Source: Adineta ricciae
Lineage: Eukaryota > Rotifera > Eurotatoria > Adinetida > Adinetidae
Direction: 5' to 3'
Assembly: GCA_905250025.1 (NCBI GenBank)
Contig: CAJNOJ010000002.1
Span: 744,001 to 808,000 of the forward strand
Length of the DNA: 64,000 bases
Shown: positions 52,577 to 64,000 of the stretch, in pieces
How the letters are laid out: every line of letters starts with the position of its first letter
Numbering within the stretch: the stretch's first letter is position 1
Translations under genes and position numbers: made by a program
Notes under the pieces: model-generated
Seen by the model: the letters and a program-made list of their open reading frames with translations, nothing else
Databases searched by the model: none
What the model was told of the DNA's origin: nothing

Positions 52577-55287
52577 ATGAATAATTCAAATGAAGAACAT
52601 GAAATATTAAACGACTCAAAATCAGCTCCTAATCCGTTTCAAACACTTGTAAGAACATTTCTCTCCGATGTTCAGTTTACAATCGGTTTTTCTCTTTAGT
52701 ATACATTTCAAGAAGCCAATCCATCCGACAGTATAACCATCCTTCGAGCTTTTCTTCACCTCACAAATCCGATCAATCAACAAGAGTATTCAAGTGACTT
52801 TGTTGTACATCAATTGAATCGATGTCAACAATGCTCTACTCCACTCATTCCGTCACTCTTCGAGCTTCTGAAACAATTCGTTCCGTCATCAGATTTAATT
52901 TTGTCATTTAATGCACTTCGACAGCCAATCATAGAATCATGGATTAATCAATTTCGGAAGGATACTCAAAAGCAAAAATGGGGCGGAAATGGTGAGAAAA
53001 TTCAACTTCTAGCAAATCTCCTCGAAAGATCGTTGAATCTTTATTACACAAATGACAATCTGATTAAAAACACCATTCATATCTGGTATTCCATTGTCTT
53101 GAATTCCATCGAGCCACTGATTGATGAGTTAAATGAATATTTGAAGAATAAATTAGACAAACAACAGTTTCTATCATTCGTTCATCTATTAAAGCCATTA
53201 AGTCAAGTATGCGAACAGTTAAACAAAATTGAAGAAGAAAAAGTAGGTAGGAATTTATATTTCATGTGAAAAACATTTCTTATCCAAATAGAAGTGTATG
53301 ATTATCAATGAATACTTTTCAAATATTCTTCTCGCTAATCTACAACAACGGATAGGTTTGATATAAGCCGTTTTCTCGTCGAAAAGGATTATCATTCGAA
53401 TATTTTAGATTTTATTTTAAATAAGAAAATTCTCGAACAATTCGATTCGCTCGACAAATTAGAAGGATACAAATGTCCTCTGAGACAATCAACATTCACC
53501 ATTTATCCAGTAAATATCCGTGTGTCTTATCCTAAAAACCAGGTCCAGATCGTTTGTCTCATTTGTAGGATGTCAGTAAACTACTTCTATTCTTCAACGA
53601 TGCAAATATCTCCAAAAGCTCGACGATTCTTAAACAAAAATGTAATGAAAAACTTAGTCAATTGCTTGACAAAGCATCGAGTGTAAACAATTTATGAAAA
53701 TATTCTCTAAAACTGCTTATTTCGTTTAGATTTTCCATACTTATCCAACATCTACATCTCTTGAACATTGTGTTTGTTTGATATCTTCGTTGTCCAGCAT
53801 CGAAATTTTGTATTCTCATGAGCAATTTCAATATTTCTTATACAATTTTTGTCAGCTTATCTTGACCTATTGGAAAATCAATCTACTACACGACTGCGAT
53901 GCAAACGATCGGTTAAACACCAAATCATATGTTGAAAATCAACGCTATTCGGTCTATATCGACACATTATTTCATCATTTCATTCGATTTCATTCTTATC
54001 TGAAACAGTACTGTCCAAATTTGCTCTCGATCTTCATTCCACACATGTTATTAGACTTAATGAAATTCTTCTCTCACCGTTATGCGTCAATGCAAATATC
54101 TTACGCGAGACAAAACCAGTATAGAACGGACCTTCTTGCTTTATTGGTTCATGCAAGTGAATTTAGTCATTATTTTGTTCAACAGAACAGTCCGATCAAA
54201 CAATTCGTGTTATTTCAAAACGATCATCTCGAGTAACTTGCAAAGTTGAATTCATTTCATTCTTACGGCCGATGGACTTTTTTTTAGGTCGAGATTTATC
54301 GATGATGGAAATGAAATTCTTGCTGCTATTGTTCTTGTCACTTGTCCATGCAATCTTCTTTATGAACAATTAGAGAATGCTGCTCGCCATCGTTCGACCA
54401 AATTACAAACGAAGATTTCTTGGTTGAATGTCATTCGACCTGACTGGTTTGATATGAATAATGAACTAAGAATTCAAATACACACTTACCTTCTGATGAA
54501 AAATATCATTGACACTAAGCAAAACTATGTTGCGGATACGAAAGTTCTATCGTCGTTGATTGAATATTCGGAATTGGACGCGTTTCAATCGGTATTAGTT
54601 CAGATGATTATGAAAAATGAACAATGGGAATTAATCAATGTTTTTGTCAAACATCAACGTGATTGGTCATTTATGAATAATTTGACGATGAAAGTAATAA
54701 TGACTTGTGATTAAAATTTGAATTTAGACTTGTTTATCTATAGCTACCTGAATGGTTAGCCCTTATGATGAAATACTGGATGGAGTTTTTCGCGAAGTAA
54801 GTGAAAATTTCTTTAATTCTGGAAGGATAATGTAAGTCTTTGTTGGATTTGTAGGTGTTGTTATCTCTGTGCAAATGAGAAAGATATGGAATGGAGATCA
54901 AAAATACAAAAAACTATGTTATCCGAATGTAAGATGTGAATTATTAAACGATCGTTGTATCGTTTTGTTTGACCTAAGGTTCAATCGATGAAAAATCGAT
55001 TTATTTGAAATCTTTGCAACGATATCTGGCAAATATTCCACTTTCACTTTATCATTTACTTACCACAATCAATCAACAACATTCCCAATTTACTAAACGA
55101 ACGGTTAGTCTTCTTTTCTCTGAAAAAGAAACTTCATCCAATTGAATACTCTATTTAGACCTTTGCTCGTTTACTCTATCAGTATATGATTGATCTTAAA
55201 ATAGATCGTGCGGCTATTTATTATTCATTCTTAACAGGTAAACAAAGACTATTTCTCATTAAGATTGAGCTAGAATTAAGGAAATAG
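52577..55287 (+). CDS. Large multi-exon protein, possibly CCDC142-like
   Basis: About ten exons are predicted from the ATG at 52577 (MNNSNEEHEILNDSKSAPNP) to a TAG at 55285-55287. Clear coding blocks are 52700-53245, about 53355-53510, 53570-53690, 53730-54235, 54285-54695, and short exons to the end. The product is alpha-helical, Leu-rich, has no signal peptide and no zinc motif. The segment LLDLMKFFSHRYASMQISYARQNQYRTDLLALL, followed by a helical C terminus with AAIVLVTCPCNLLYEQLENA, reminds me of the C-terminal domain of CCDC142. I hold that lightly; it may be an unrelated helical scaffold. The gene converges on DENND3, with only about 10 bp between the stops, so the two transcripts probably overlap. 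Confidence 0.6.
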
Positions 55288-55297
55288 TGTCGTGCGC

Positions 55298-58200
55298 TTA
55301 GTTCATTCCGTTTCCATGCGAGTTAGCCAATGCGCGTTTAGCAGCTGAACTAATCGCTGATGCCGTTGCACCATTCGTCGTTTGTACATTTTCCCAAATG
55401 GCAATTGATGTATCATTCTGTGCTGAACCACTTACAACATATGTATCTAACATTGAGCATAAACAAAAGACACGATCGCGATGTCCTGCGAATGTTTTGT
55501 ATAATTCGAAATTATCCATACGAAACACATAAACTTTTCCATGTAATGATCCAGCCCAAATATAACCAGAAAAGCCCAACATGGTCATTAAGTGATCGTC
55601 ATCGACAGATTTTTTCATCCGTAAATCATAAGAACCTTCTTCCGTTCTGTTATCAATATCAAATATATGAATAATACAACCAGTTGACACCCATAGTTGT
55701 TTATTGTAAGCAAGAAATGAGTCGATTGGTGTCGAATCACCTATTTTGTACTTGACCGATATAACATGTTCGTAAGTGTAGGTATTGATATCGATAATAC
55801 GTAATACTAAGATGTAATCATTACAATAACAGCCGAGTAGAAGATCTTCGTAGATTTGTATACGTTCAAGTTTATCTGATGAAGATGGAATAACTTGAGC
55901 TGGTCCACCAGATGATCGCATACCTAAATTAGTTCAGGTGGAGAATATTAAGTAATCTATTCATTCTTACTTGGCATATCCAGTTGAGGACGTGCTTGAT
56001 TAGAATCTTTGGATGATGTTGATTTTGCCGGATTGCGGAACTGAACAACAGCTTCACTCTTAAAAGTTCTTGGTTTAGTGTCATGAGTGTTCTTATATAT
56101 TTCGCATAAATTCACATCTGCTACACGTTCCCAACTTGATGCATTCCATATGATTACTGTACTTGCTCGGTTTGCTGTTAGAATCTGATTATGTATAGCA
56201 TTAAATACCATCGTTTGACATCCACCTTCGCCCTCAATGGAGGTTAATTGCGAACTACAAGTTCGTGTCGCTGTATCAACAACAAACAGCTCACCGTGAA
56301 TGCAACCCACCCATAGTTTGTAGCGTCCGTCAAGGCATAAACAAGTGATCTCCGATGGAAACATAAGATCGCTCGGATCACAAATCCATGTTGAAACACT
56401 GAAGATTTTAAGTTTGGGACCGTATGAGCACCATAACGAAGAACGTCCATTTTCCGCTTGATCGACAAACACCAAACAGCGTACAGGATGTCGTTCTTTT
56501 TCGTTGATCGATGGTGATAAACGACGCGTAAGAACGCTTCGAGTTTCGGCGGGTAACGGCTTATACGTTCCATCTTGAAGTGTTCGAGTAAATGTCGACA
56601 AGTCGCTTAAAGCAAACTCACGACTAGTCTACATAAATCAGAAGAAAATGAAGAGTTACGAATACGAAAACAATTGAATGAGACTTACCTCATTATGACG
56701 TTGTTTCAGTTTAGCACGTGAACTTGCTGATTGTCGATCAGAAGGTGACGAAATATCTTCATCATACTCGATATGAGCTAGTGTGTCCATCAGTGCGATA
56801 TGTCTCGCTGCTTTATTAAGCACAGTGGTATCACATTCCTCATGCGCAATCGTTAAACCTGACCACAGTTCCATTATTAATGTATACCACAATTCTTGCT
56901 CATGGTTACTTTTGAAAAATAGACTAATCGATGTTTTCGCTTCTTTTTCCAAGGATGCAGATTTTGATTTTAATGTCGAATTTGCGTCACGCGGTAGCGA
57001 TGAATGTCCGGCATTTGTAGACGTATGGATTTTGACACCAGGTTTCGATGAGGAAAAGACAGTTTGATGTTGATATTTATCTACAGACGTGATATTCATC
57101 AGGTCTGTCAGTAGACGAGCTAGTGAGCGTGCTTCAGGTAAGAAGTAAAGACGTTTTTGTGTAAGAATTATTTGGCCAGGACCATCCTTTTTCGATACAA
57201 CACCGGACGATGAAATCTAATCGACAATTGATATAAAACTATCGATCATACGTATTGTCTAAACAAATAGATATTTACCTTTAAGATTGATTCTTGCTTT
57301 TGTCGATCATCGGGTAGGCAACGAATCATTCGAACTTTTTCTGCATTAGTCTGTTGCCATACATCAAGAAATGATCCAAACAATGCAGCTGGCAACGTTG
57401 TTGAATTTGTTTGTAAAGAAAGTTTCGGTATTGTGCCACTACTTTGACCCCCCTGTCGATGATCGTTCAGTATCATCAACGTATCCTTCAGTGATTTGCT
57501 TGATATTGATGCGTGTCGATCGGATGATTGACTTGAATTTGATGATTTACTTGTTAGTGTTTTATCTTTTTTCAATGTTTTCACTAAATTACTATCCGTC
57601 CAATATAACAAAGCATTAAACAATATTCCGGTGGTTTCCGCATCGTTTGTAATACTCAAACGTTGGATATGTTCAGTAAATTGGTCATAAGTGAGGGCGT
57701 TATTGACAATGAATAGATCGCTGTGATTATCAAAGTCACTCGATGATTTTGTCGATATCGATTCTTCAAATGAGTTGCTGCTTTCAGTAAGATCAACTTT
57801 CGATAAGCGTAAATCAGACCGTATGTCGACTTTTTTCCATTCAGGTGCATCTTGATAGAACGATTCGTGAGTAAATATATCCAAAAGATGTTCATCCGAA
57901 AGTCGAGGGACGATTTTGGCTTCGATATATTCTCGTGGAAATAAATTCTGATTGTCAATCAGATAAAGATCCCGCAGACCATCCAACAGGTTTCCACGCG
58001 CTAAAAATGCGCATCCACGTAGATAAGCAAAAACAGCAATGACAGCTGGTGAACGTTCGCGTTGGGCATTTTGTAATTCATTAGTAAATAAATCGATACA
58101 ACTATCCAAATAGTGTATAGATATATTGTTTGGCCAGTTAGGTAATGGTAGAATCATTTGTGAGGATAGAGAATCACATAATGTTGATGATTCATTCTGA

Positions 58201-60598
58201 ATGAAAGAAGAGAATAAGGAACAACTTGGAATTACGAGAGAAAATTGTCTTACTGGATTATCTGGATGATTCAAATCATAAAGTTGATCTTCGTCGGACA
58301 ATAATCGTATCTGACAAGTTTGTCGAAATATACTTGGTACAACTGATATCCGTTCTTCTTCTAGAAGGTGTTGAAATGCGGTTGTTTCAACAAATGTCTG
58401 ATAGAACTCTAATTCGACACCTTCGCTTTTCGATAGGAGATAATTCTCTTTACTGAACGTTGTTGTTTGAGAAGTGATCGTTGTTTTTCCCTCGTGATTT
58501 GTTGTTCGTGCTAATGTATTTGTTGGACTATGTTGATGATGAACCGTCCAATAGATTGGTTTTAGAGCATCGCCGTATAGGTCAACCATGAGATCGAAAA
58601 ACATTTTTGTTATCTTTTGATTCGTTTCGATACGTGTTTCACGTTCGAATTCTCGCTGTTGATCCATACGTAAACGAATGGGTGTATGGACATTTTGCAA
58701 CGAACGAGATACTTTAATGTTTTCCAGAAAATGAGTGATGGAATCAATGAAGCGTTGAAGTTTTGTCGAAGGAATATTGTGCAAATTGACATGTTTTGGT
58801 ACACGAATGTTCTTGTCATTATCTAAATTACACGTTATACTATTGTCAAGTTCTTGAACGATTTCTTGGTGACGTGCATGTGTGCCCATTATATAAGAGC
58901 ATGGTGGTCCGGCAAGATAGTGATCGCGCAAACCGTAAGGTACTAGTGGAACGTAAATATGAGCCCATTTCAAAGGATAGATTAGATAGAGAAGACATTC
59001 AAGAGTTGTTACTAATTTCGAATAATTTGAACTAAAAAAGATGATTGGCTGTTCTGTCAATATTGCCGCTAAGACGTCAAGTAGTTTGCCAATATTTAAT
59101 GTTAGAAGAAGAATTGATAAATCGAGATCAAGTACTGCACGGTCTGTATTGATAGGCGGATCGAATATTAATACCGACTGGTTGTGTGTTAGACTGAGCG
59201 AGAGAGAAAAGCGATCCCATGGTATGGGTGGTATGGGAGTATTGCAAGCGAAAAAGGCATATTTTTGGATGAGAAGTTTGTATGCATTTGAGTTCGGTTC
59301 AATTTTCGATTGAATCAGTTCATCATGGATGCTTGTCATTGTTTCTTGCATTTCTGTCCAGAATGGTTGATTCGAAAGAAGAACAATACATTGTGGTAAG
59401 TAGAATGGTTTTGTTGTATCGAATGATTGTCCTGGTGAATTGACAATGGAGTTTGTAATCGAAACTGAAGTAGGAGTGGGATTCGCAGTAATCGTTCTCG
59501 TTGAATTCGGTATTGGCATTGGCGTCGTCGGTTTAGTTGTAGTAGTTCTAGTTGTAGTTGAAGGTGCTGTACTCGTAGCTATTTTGTGAGATGCATTTGA
59601 AGTGGATCGTTGTCGTGAGAAGCTTGAAATTTCATTTGGTGTATGATCATCCAGAGACGCTAAATTACTTTGACTGTTTGTTCGTGACAGACGTGCTGGT
59701 GGAGGTGCGGCTGAAGGTGATAAACTAGAAGTAGGTAGGAGCAAACCTATTATCACAAAAGACAATTTTCAATAACAGACTTTTTCATGTAACTACTAAA
59801 TGTTGGTGTTTCATAATGAGGTTGTTTGCTTAGGTTTTCGGTACTTGTTGAGCGCACGCGACTGCCAGATGGCTGTTCGGAAAAGTGAAATGATGATGGC
59901 ATTTTTCTCGAACGCGATTTTGCAGGTACGGCTGTCGGCGTAGGTGCTACATCTTGATGTGTGCTGTTAACTATTGTTGTCGCTAGTGGTGGTGATGGTA
60001 CTGGTGTTGCAGATTTCAATTTATCGATTGCTACGGGTATCTTCGACATGCTTGGCCGTCTTGCAGTTGGAGTTGATCGTTGAACATCGCTAATTTGATA
60101 GATACCATCATCATCTGGTTTGCCAGTTCTTAAAGTGAAAGCTTGTTGAAATGTAAAGACAAGAGCGTAAGTACGTTTGCCATCTTCTCGAGTAAAGACA
60201 ATATGATGTATTCGTTCATTTTCTCGTTCCCACGTTGCATGAGCCCCATCGGGAAAGCAGAAGAGTGGTAGATTCTGATAGATAGTTGATATCATTTGAT
60301 GTCTAGAAGGTCTGGCGCTTGAAGTCAGAGGAGAGATAGGTGTTGAACGACCTGATGATGTTGACGTCGAATGAGAACTTGTATGACCGGTTGGTGGGTA
60401 TAAGGGATCAATCAATTCGCTACTTCGTGATTCGGGATACATTGCACGATCGGCATTGACGATTGCCAAGACGGATGCTTGCAAGGGAGATTTAAAGAGA
60501 GATCCATTGCCTTTCGATTCCGAATCAAGTGCAACACCACGCTCCGATGTAAAACCAACGCAAGCAACAGAGTTGATAAACGCATTCAATAATGGCAT
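55298..60598 (-). CDS. DENND3: DENND3-type Rab GEF with DENN module and C-terminal WD repeats
   Basis: Guanine-nucleotide exchange factor; vertebrate DENND3 activates Rab12 in membrane traffic and autophagy. The ATG at 60598 begins an upstream-DENN part (DGAHATWERENERIHHIVFT, RTYALVFTFQQAF). The first exon ends at 59797, and a 50-nt intron restores TFSLLLPTSS, which explains an apparent frame shift there. The central DENN domain is seen in FYLPQCIVLLSNQPFW, LDLDLSILLLTLNIGKLLDVL, EQPIIFFSSNYSKL and YPLKWAHIYVPLVPYGL. A GRAM/PH-like segment follows (QIILTQKRLYFLPEARSLARL). The C-terminal third has WD-type blades (ITCLCLDGRYKLWVGCIHGEL, GYIWAGSLHGKVYVFRMD, GHRDRVFCLCSML). Long Ser/Thr-rich linkers make it about 1,670 residues, larger than the human protein. 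A 57-nt stop-free intron is likely near 58197-58253. Confidence 0.88.
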
Positions 60599-60733
60599 GT
60601 TTTATGTAGAAAAGATCTTATGATTGAAATGTCATGTAAGATGTGCGCAGTTTATAGAGATAAATTGTTATCAGTTTTTCTTTAACTGTGTTTATTTGCT
60701 TAAACAATGCATGAAAAACACAGAAAAAAGCCA

Positions 60734-61522
60734 ATGTTTTTCTTCTTATCTTGTACTTTGTTTTCTTCTAACTATGTCGTCATCGTAGATCATGCAAAGG
60801 ACATTTATCGTACAATTGAACGGCTACTGGACCGCAAGTAAGACAGCACGTGTACATGACTATTGTATTTAAATGATCATTTGGTGAACATAGGTCGCCG
60901 TTGTTTCGTTTCACCGATGATCAATTCACCAGCGAACAAATCAGTATGTACAACGAGTTTCTAAATGTTCAGTTTTACCAGGTGGTTCATTCATAGGTGG
61001 AAAAAATCGCGATCACATTTGTGAAATCCTAACGGAAAATTTCGAACGAATTCGTTTATGTCTGGGCGTTAAGACTCTAGACGGATATTACAACAATTCT
61101 CTATCGGATTCACAATTATATACACCCTATCCACCAAATTTCATGCATTCAACGGAAAGTTTGAACTTGATTTCAAGTAACAGTAATCGTGCCTTTACCG
61201 ACTTGAATCTTCGAATGTCAAAACGTAGTATTAACTCCACGACACCAATGTTTAAAATTAACTACGTAAGTTTCGTTTTGAAAAAATATATCTCGATCAT
61301 CGTTCTATGTTTTCTTAGGCATTAGTAAATCGTGTGGTTTTGAACTGGCCATTGTTATTTACACATATAATTGCACAATTGAAGTCGAGTATTATTTACC
61401 ATTTTGTGACATTAAGATTTGAATTTCAAAGCAATTCATCTACATCTCTGACCGACGAAGAACGGTTAGCAGTTGGAAGACTAATCGAATTATTACCTCC
61501 ATTTTTTAATGAAAAGAAATAA
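60734..61522 (+). CDS. Unrecognised protein, four predicted exons
   Basis: Exons 60734-60837, 60894-60943, 60973-61265 and 61319-61522 join with matching phases to 216 residues. The frame choice rests on the first join, which gives DIYRTIERLLDRKSPLFRF, a coherent amphipathic segment; other frames stop. The start MFFFLSCTLFSSNYVVIVDH is the first ATG, but an acceptor-like TCGTAG at 60783-60788 means that the true start could be in an upstream exon. The middle is Ser/Asn-rich. The last exon (LNWPLLFTHIIAQLKSSII, then DEERLAVGRLIELLPPFF) is helical and Leu-rich, with no recognised motif. It lies head-to-head with DENND3, about 135 bp apart, so the two may share a promoter. Confidence 0.55.
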
Positions 61523-61826
61523 TTTTGTCATCGATTTCCTTTTTTATGTTAAAATTGTTTGATTAAATTCAGATTAAAACGATCGATATAGACTTATTCA
61601 CCTAGTTGTAGTCTTACTACTCATCTCTCAATTCTTCGCGTATGCGTCATAGATTGTGATACCGTATCTACGTTAAAAATTAACATCTAGTCATAAATAC
61701 GCTATGGTTGTGAATACATCAAACATTGCATTGACAAATTTTTCAAATTTCTAATAATGAAATAAATATAAGTAAGAATGTCAACAATACATCAGATAAA
61801 TCATAGGCATTGATTTATTTGCTTAA
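61523..61826. other. Convergent intergenic spacer
   Basis: Spacer between two converging genes, rich in A and T. It should contain both polyadenylation sites; no coding sequence is seen. Confidence 0.5.
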
Positions 61827-62720
61827 TTATCGCTCTGCGTCAATCTCAGATTCATAGGATGTTTCATAAACAAATGCTTTTGAGCAATTATCTGACTTCA
61901 TTGAACGTGGAGATTGTGAAGTGTTCGATATTCTTTTACGTACAGTCGTACCTTCAGAGTCACTCGATAGACTATTGTGAAGTTGGATGGAAGAATCTGT
62001 ACCATCAGCAATCATACGGCGTGCGATGTTTTCTTTGGACATATTTGTGATCAATGATCGGTGGCTAGATTTCTCATTGATTGATGCGATATCCGACTCG
62101 GATGACGAGGTAGCAAAACTTTTGTACAGTGGATACGACTCATCGGAATCACTGGAGAAATCCTTGACAAGAATGGCTTGCTCATTGTTAAATCGAGAAA
62201 TCGTACGTCGCGTTAATGTTGTTTGTTCGACGTTTGTTGGTGTTGATGAAGTGACCACACCATCGCGAGAGATTTCTTTATCATCCAACTCAATCATTGT
62301 CTCGTTAGGGAAGTCATTTTCCGTTGAATCCGATAGAAACGATTGAACCACTAACGTTCGGCCAGTTTTCGGTCGCACAAACACTTCCATTGAGTAAACT
62401 GGCGTTGATTGAAAATCACGTTCACTTTTCAAACTGCTACTTTGATCAGAATTGATTCCTGAAGAGCCATTCGATGGTGTTGATTGAAATATATTTCTTT
62501 CATTTGAATGGTTTATAACCAGCAGACCCTTACTTTCCCTTTGCTCGGTTGTATTGGCAGACTTCGATGATTTTGTTCTGCATATTACTTGGGACTGGGT
62601 GAATTGCAGTGGTTCATCTCGTTTTTCAACTTGTTCGGCGGCACTACTCAATGAATGCTTATCATCCGAAATCACAATTACTGGAGCAACCGCTACTGTC
62701 TTACAAATGTCGCAACCCAT
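61827..62720 (-). CDS. Intronless, disordered protein with N-terminal MGCDIC acylation motif
   Basis: I do not recognise a family. The single exon encodes 297 residues. The start MGCDICK fits dual N-myristoylation (Gly2) and palmitoylation (Cys3/Cys6), so peripheral membrane attachment is plausible. Residues 14-20 read VIVISDD, a hydrophobic core plus acidic flank like a SUMO-interacting motif. The rest is Ser/Thr/Asp/Glu-rich, with repeated acidic Ser clusters (DFSSDSDES, ATSSSESD, SLSSDSEGT) typical of casein-kinase-2 sites, and basic-flanked RRTIS/RKRIS sites. No folded domain is visible. The frame is open end to end with one clean ATG and stop. It may be a membrane-attached scaffold or signalling adaptor; that is inference. 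Confidence 0.65.
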   Translation of the reverse strand: MGCDICKTVAVAPVIVISDDKHSLSSAAEQVEKRDEPLQFTQSQVICRTKSSKSANTTEQRESKGLLVINHSNERNIFQSTPSNGSSGINSDQSSSLKSERDFQSTPVYSMEVFVRPKTGRTLVVQSFLSDSTENDFPNETMIELDDKEISRDGVVTSSTPTNVEQTTLTRRTISRFNNEQAILVKDFSSDSDESYPLYKSFATSSSESDIASINEKSSHRSLITNMSKENIARRMIADGTDSSIQLHNSLSSDSEGTTVRKRISNTSQSPRSMKSDNCSKAFVYETSYESEIDAER

Positions 62721-63071
62721 GATGAACGTCAGTATTTTTCCTTATTGGAACACAATCAATGGATACTGATGAAAAGATGAATGAAAAACGGTCTCAATAT
62801 GTTTACTACTACTTTGTCGCGAATTCTTTTATTACAGTCGCCTACCAATTGTCCAACCACGTTCGTTTGTTATCTTATCAACGAATAGGAAAGAAAGCAA
62901 ATGAATTCGTCGCATTTTTTACAGATGACTGTAAGCTAAAACACTTGACAAAGAGGAAGTTGTATATATGACATTGCGCTTAAGTATTCATAGATTTTTG
63001 TTTTCGTGTATTGACAGGAATCGATAAAAATTTTCCTTCTTTCTACTGCATAAAACAATTTAAGAAAAATG
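62721..63071. other. Intergenic spacer, nothing supported
   Basis: Separates two minus-strand genes. The frame at 62759-62971 on the plus strand has no family features. Confidence 0.45.
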
Positions 63072-64000
63072 TTATTTCACAGTATATTGTAAAAGTCCTT
63101 CATATGAATTAGTTCTTGCATTCATTTTCACCCATATACCAACATGTTGTTGTCTAACCCGAATAGTTGTATCGAAAACACCTTTCGCATCGGATGTGAT
63201 ACCATTTTCTGAAGTCCAACTATTATCAACAGTTATATTGAGTTGTTGAGCACCTGGAATACGACAGCGAAATCGTACAGTAGAACCTTTGCGGAGAGTC
63301 CCATTCAATGGTTCGATTAATTGAGCTTTATGTTTTGTAAATGCATGATACACTTTTGGGACCATCATCGATTGTTTTCGATCACGTTTTGTCACTGGAA
63401 ATAATTTCAGTTTTGCTGCACAATTGAATTTGTCTTCGTTTGCATATTTGGCGAAAATTATAATATCGAATGGAGTATTGATGGCCGGAGGAGCGAAAAG
63501 ACATTGCCATAGGTTCATTTTATAATTATAATTAATTAACACAGCGCTGTGCACAGTTGTCTCAGTCAATGAATTTTTCATCGATGCAGATATATCAACA
63601 TTCTTGGGTGAACGAATTAGAATTTCACTATAGTCATTACCGGCCGATGACGATCTATCGATGAAGTGTGTATTCTTTGGTTTTATAATTTCTAAGTTGT
63701 ATTGAAAAAATGTTGGCCAAGTATAGGGAAATGAAATAGTCGGGCATCGAAGACGGGCAACATCAAAAACGAATTTAACAACAATCGAATATGCTTGAGA
63801 TTGTTCAGGGGTTGTGTTAGCATATATTTCAATGTCGTATTTGCCAGGTTTGGGTGGAGCGAATTGGCATTTCCATAATGTTGGATCATTTTTATCTGCA
63901 AATAGAAACTCTCCACCGGCAACTTTAGCGTGCTTCTCATCCTTCAAAGCACCGCTTAATTCAATATTTCTATTCGATGTCCGAATAATCACTTCACCAT
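63072..64000 (-). CDS. KY / hillarin-type protein, C-terminal part (gene runs past the window end)
   Basis: C-terminal end of a protein resembling the kyphoscoliosis-peptidase (KY)/hillarin family, cytoskeleton-associated proteins with a transglutaminase-like core. Only the tail is present, about 309 residues, stop at 63072. It consists of repeated beta-type modules with the hallmark W-x-C-x-F-A-P-P: LWKCQFAPPKPGKYDIEIYA and LWQCLFAPP with FDIIIFAKYA. The last module has EPLNGTLRKGSTVRFRCRIPG, WVKMNARTNSYEGLLQYTVK and is typical of the family end. The frame is open through the window edge without a splice site, so the real start, and the catalytic Cys-His-Asp core, lie outside. The family call rests on these modules alone. 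Confidence 0.75.
   Translation of the reverse strand, partial: GEVIIRTSNRNIELSGALKDEKHAKVAGGEFLFADKNDPTLWKCQFAPPKPGKYDIEIYANTTPEQSQAYSIVVKFVFDVARLRCPTISFPYTWPTFFQYNLEIIKPKNTHFIDRSSSAGNDYSEILIRSPKNVDISASMKNSLTETTVHSAVLINYNYKMNLWQCLFAPPAINTPFDIIIFAKYANEDKFNCAAKLKLFPVTKRDRKQSMMVPKVYHAFTKHKAQLIEPLNGTLRKGSTVRFRCRIPGAQQLNITVDNSWTSENGITSDAKGVFDTTIRVRQQHVGIWVKMNARTNSYEGLLQYTVK

Noticed and set aside
59747..59796. Apparent frameshift between two large DENND3 frames
   Set aside because: A 50-nt GT-AG intron (GTAGTT...AATAG) joins them in phase and restores TFSLLLPTSS, so no frameshift or pseudogene is needed.

Overview
The window looks like a eukaryotic, almost certainly bdelloid rotifer (Adineta/Rotaria-type) chromosome segment. 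Genes are AT-rich and tightly packed, and most are split by GT-AG introns of about 50-70 nt. Conserved proteins are clearly metazoan: Pitx, agrin, a Delta-type Notch ligand, DENND3, ERMP1 and a KY/hillarin-type protein. The strongest marker is a bacterial-type amino-DNA-methyltransferase fused to a chromodomain (31314-33215, minus), the architecture reported as the bdelloid N4-cytosine methyltransferase N4CMT. I found no RNA gene, CRISPR array or recognisable transposon. Reading frames were joined by hand at splice sites, so exon limits are predictions, although most joins keep frame and restore conserved motifs.

Layout. 1-3.4 kb: a Pitx-class homeobox gene, plus a 190-bp exact copy of its first-exon start that abuts the only N in the window (probable assembly scar). 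3.6-10.9 kb: a transmembrane agrin (Kazal repeats, laminin-EGF, EGF, three LamG). 11-13.8 kb: an ER metallopeptidase of the ERMP1 type. 15.6-16.1 kb: a PLAC8 protein. 16.9-20.4 kb: a DSL-domain Notch ligand. 20.5-23.8 kb: an unrecognised disordered protein, with a large mostly non-coding tract to 26 kb. 26-27.3 kb: a C45/Tan-like Ntn hydrolase. 28.4-29.7 kb: a rhodopsin-type GPCR. 29.9-30.8 kb: a PACSIN-type F-BAR protein without SH3. 31.3-33.2 kb: N4CMT. 34.8-37.3 kb: two membrane proteins.

37.5-45.8 kb is a dense block of gluconokinase, SNM1A (interstrand cross-link repair), OGFOD1 (ribosomal prolyl hydroxylase), a Tctex1 dynein light chain and HMCES (abasic-site shield). With N4CMT this puts three DNA-modification or repair genes within about 15 kb. 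46-48.6 kb holds two intronless genes of bacterial appearance, a secreted metallo-beta-lactamase-fold protein and a SAM methyltransferase, which are candidates for horizontal transfer. 48.8-52.3 kb has an astacin protease followed by a tandem triplet of potato-inhibitor-I proteins with diverging reactive-site residues. 52.6-64 kb contains a CCDC142-like candidate, DENND3, two unrecognised genes and a KY-type protein cut by the window end.

Most genes are unrelated housekeeping, signalling or surface functions. The sequence supports functional links only as inference: N4CMT/SNM1A/HMCES in genome maintenance, and astacin/inhibitors in extracellular proteolysis.
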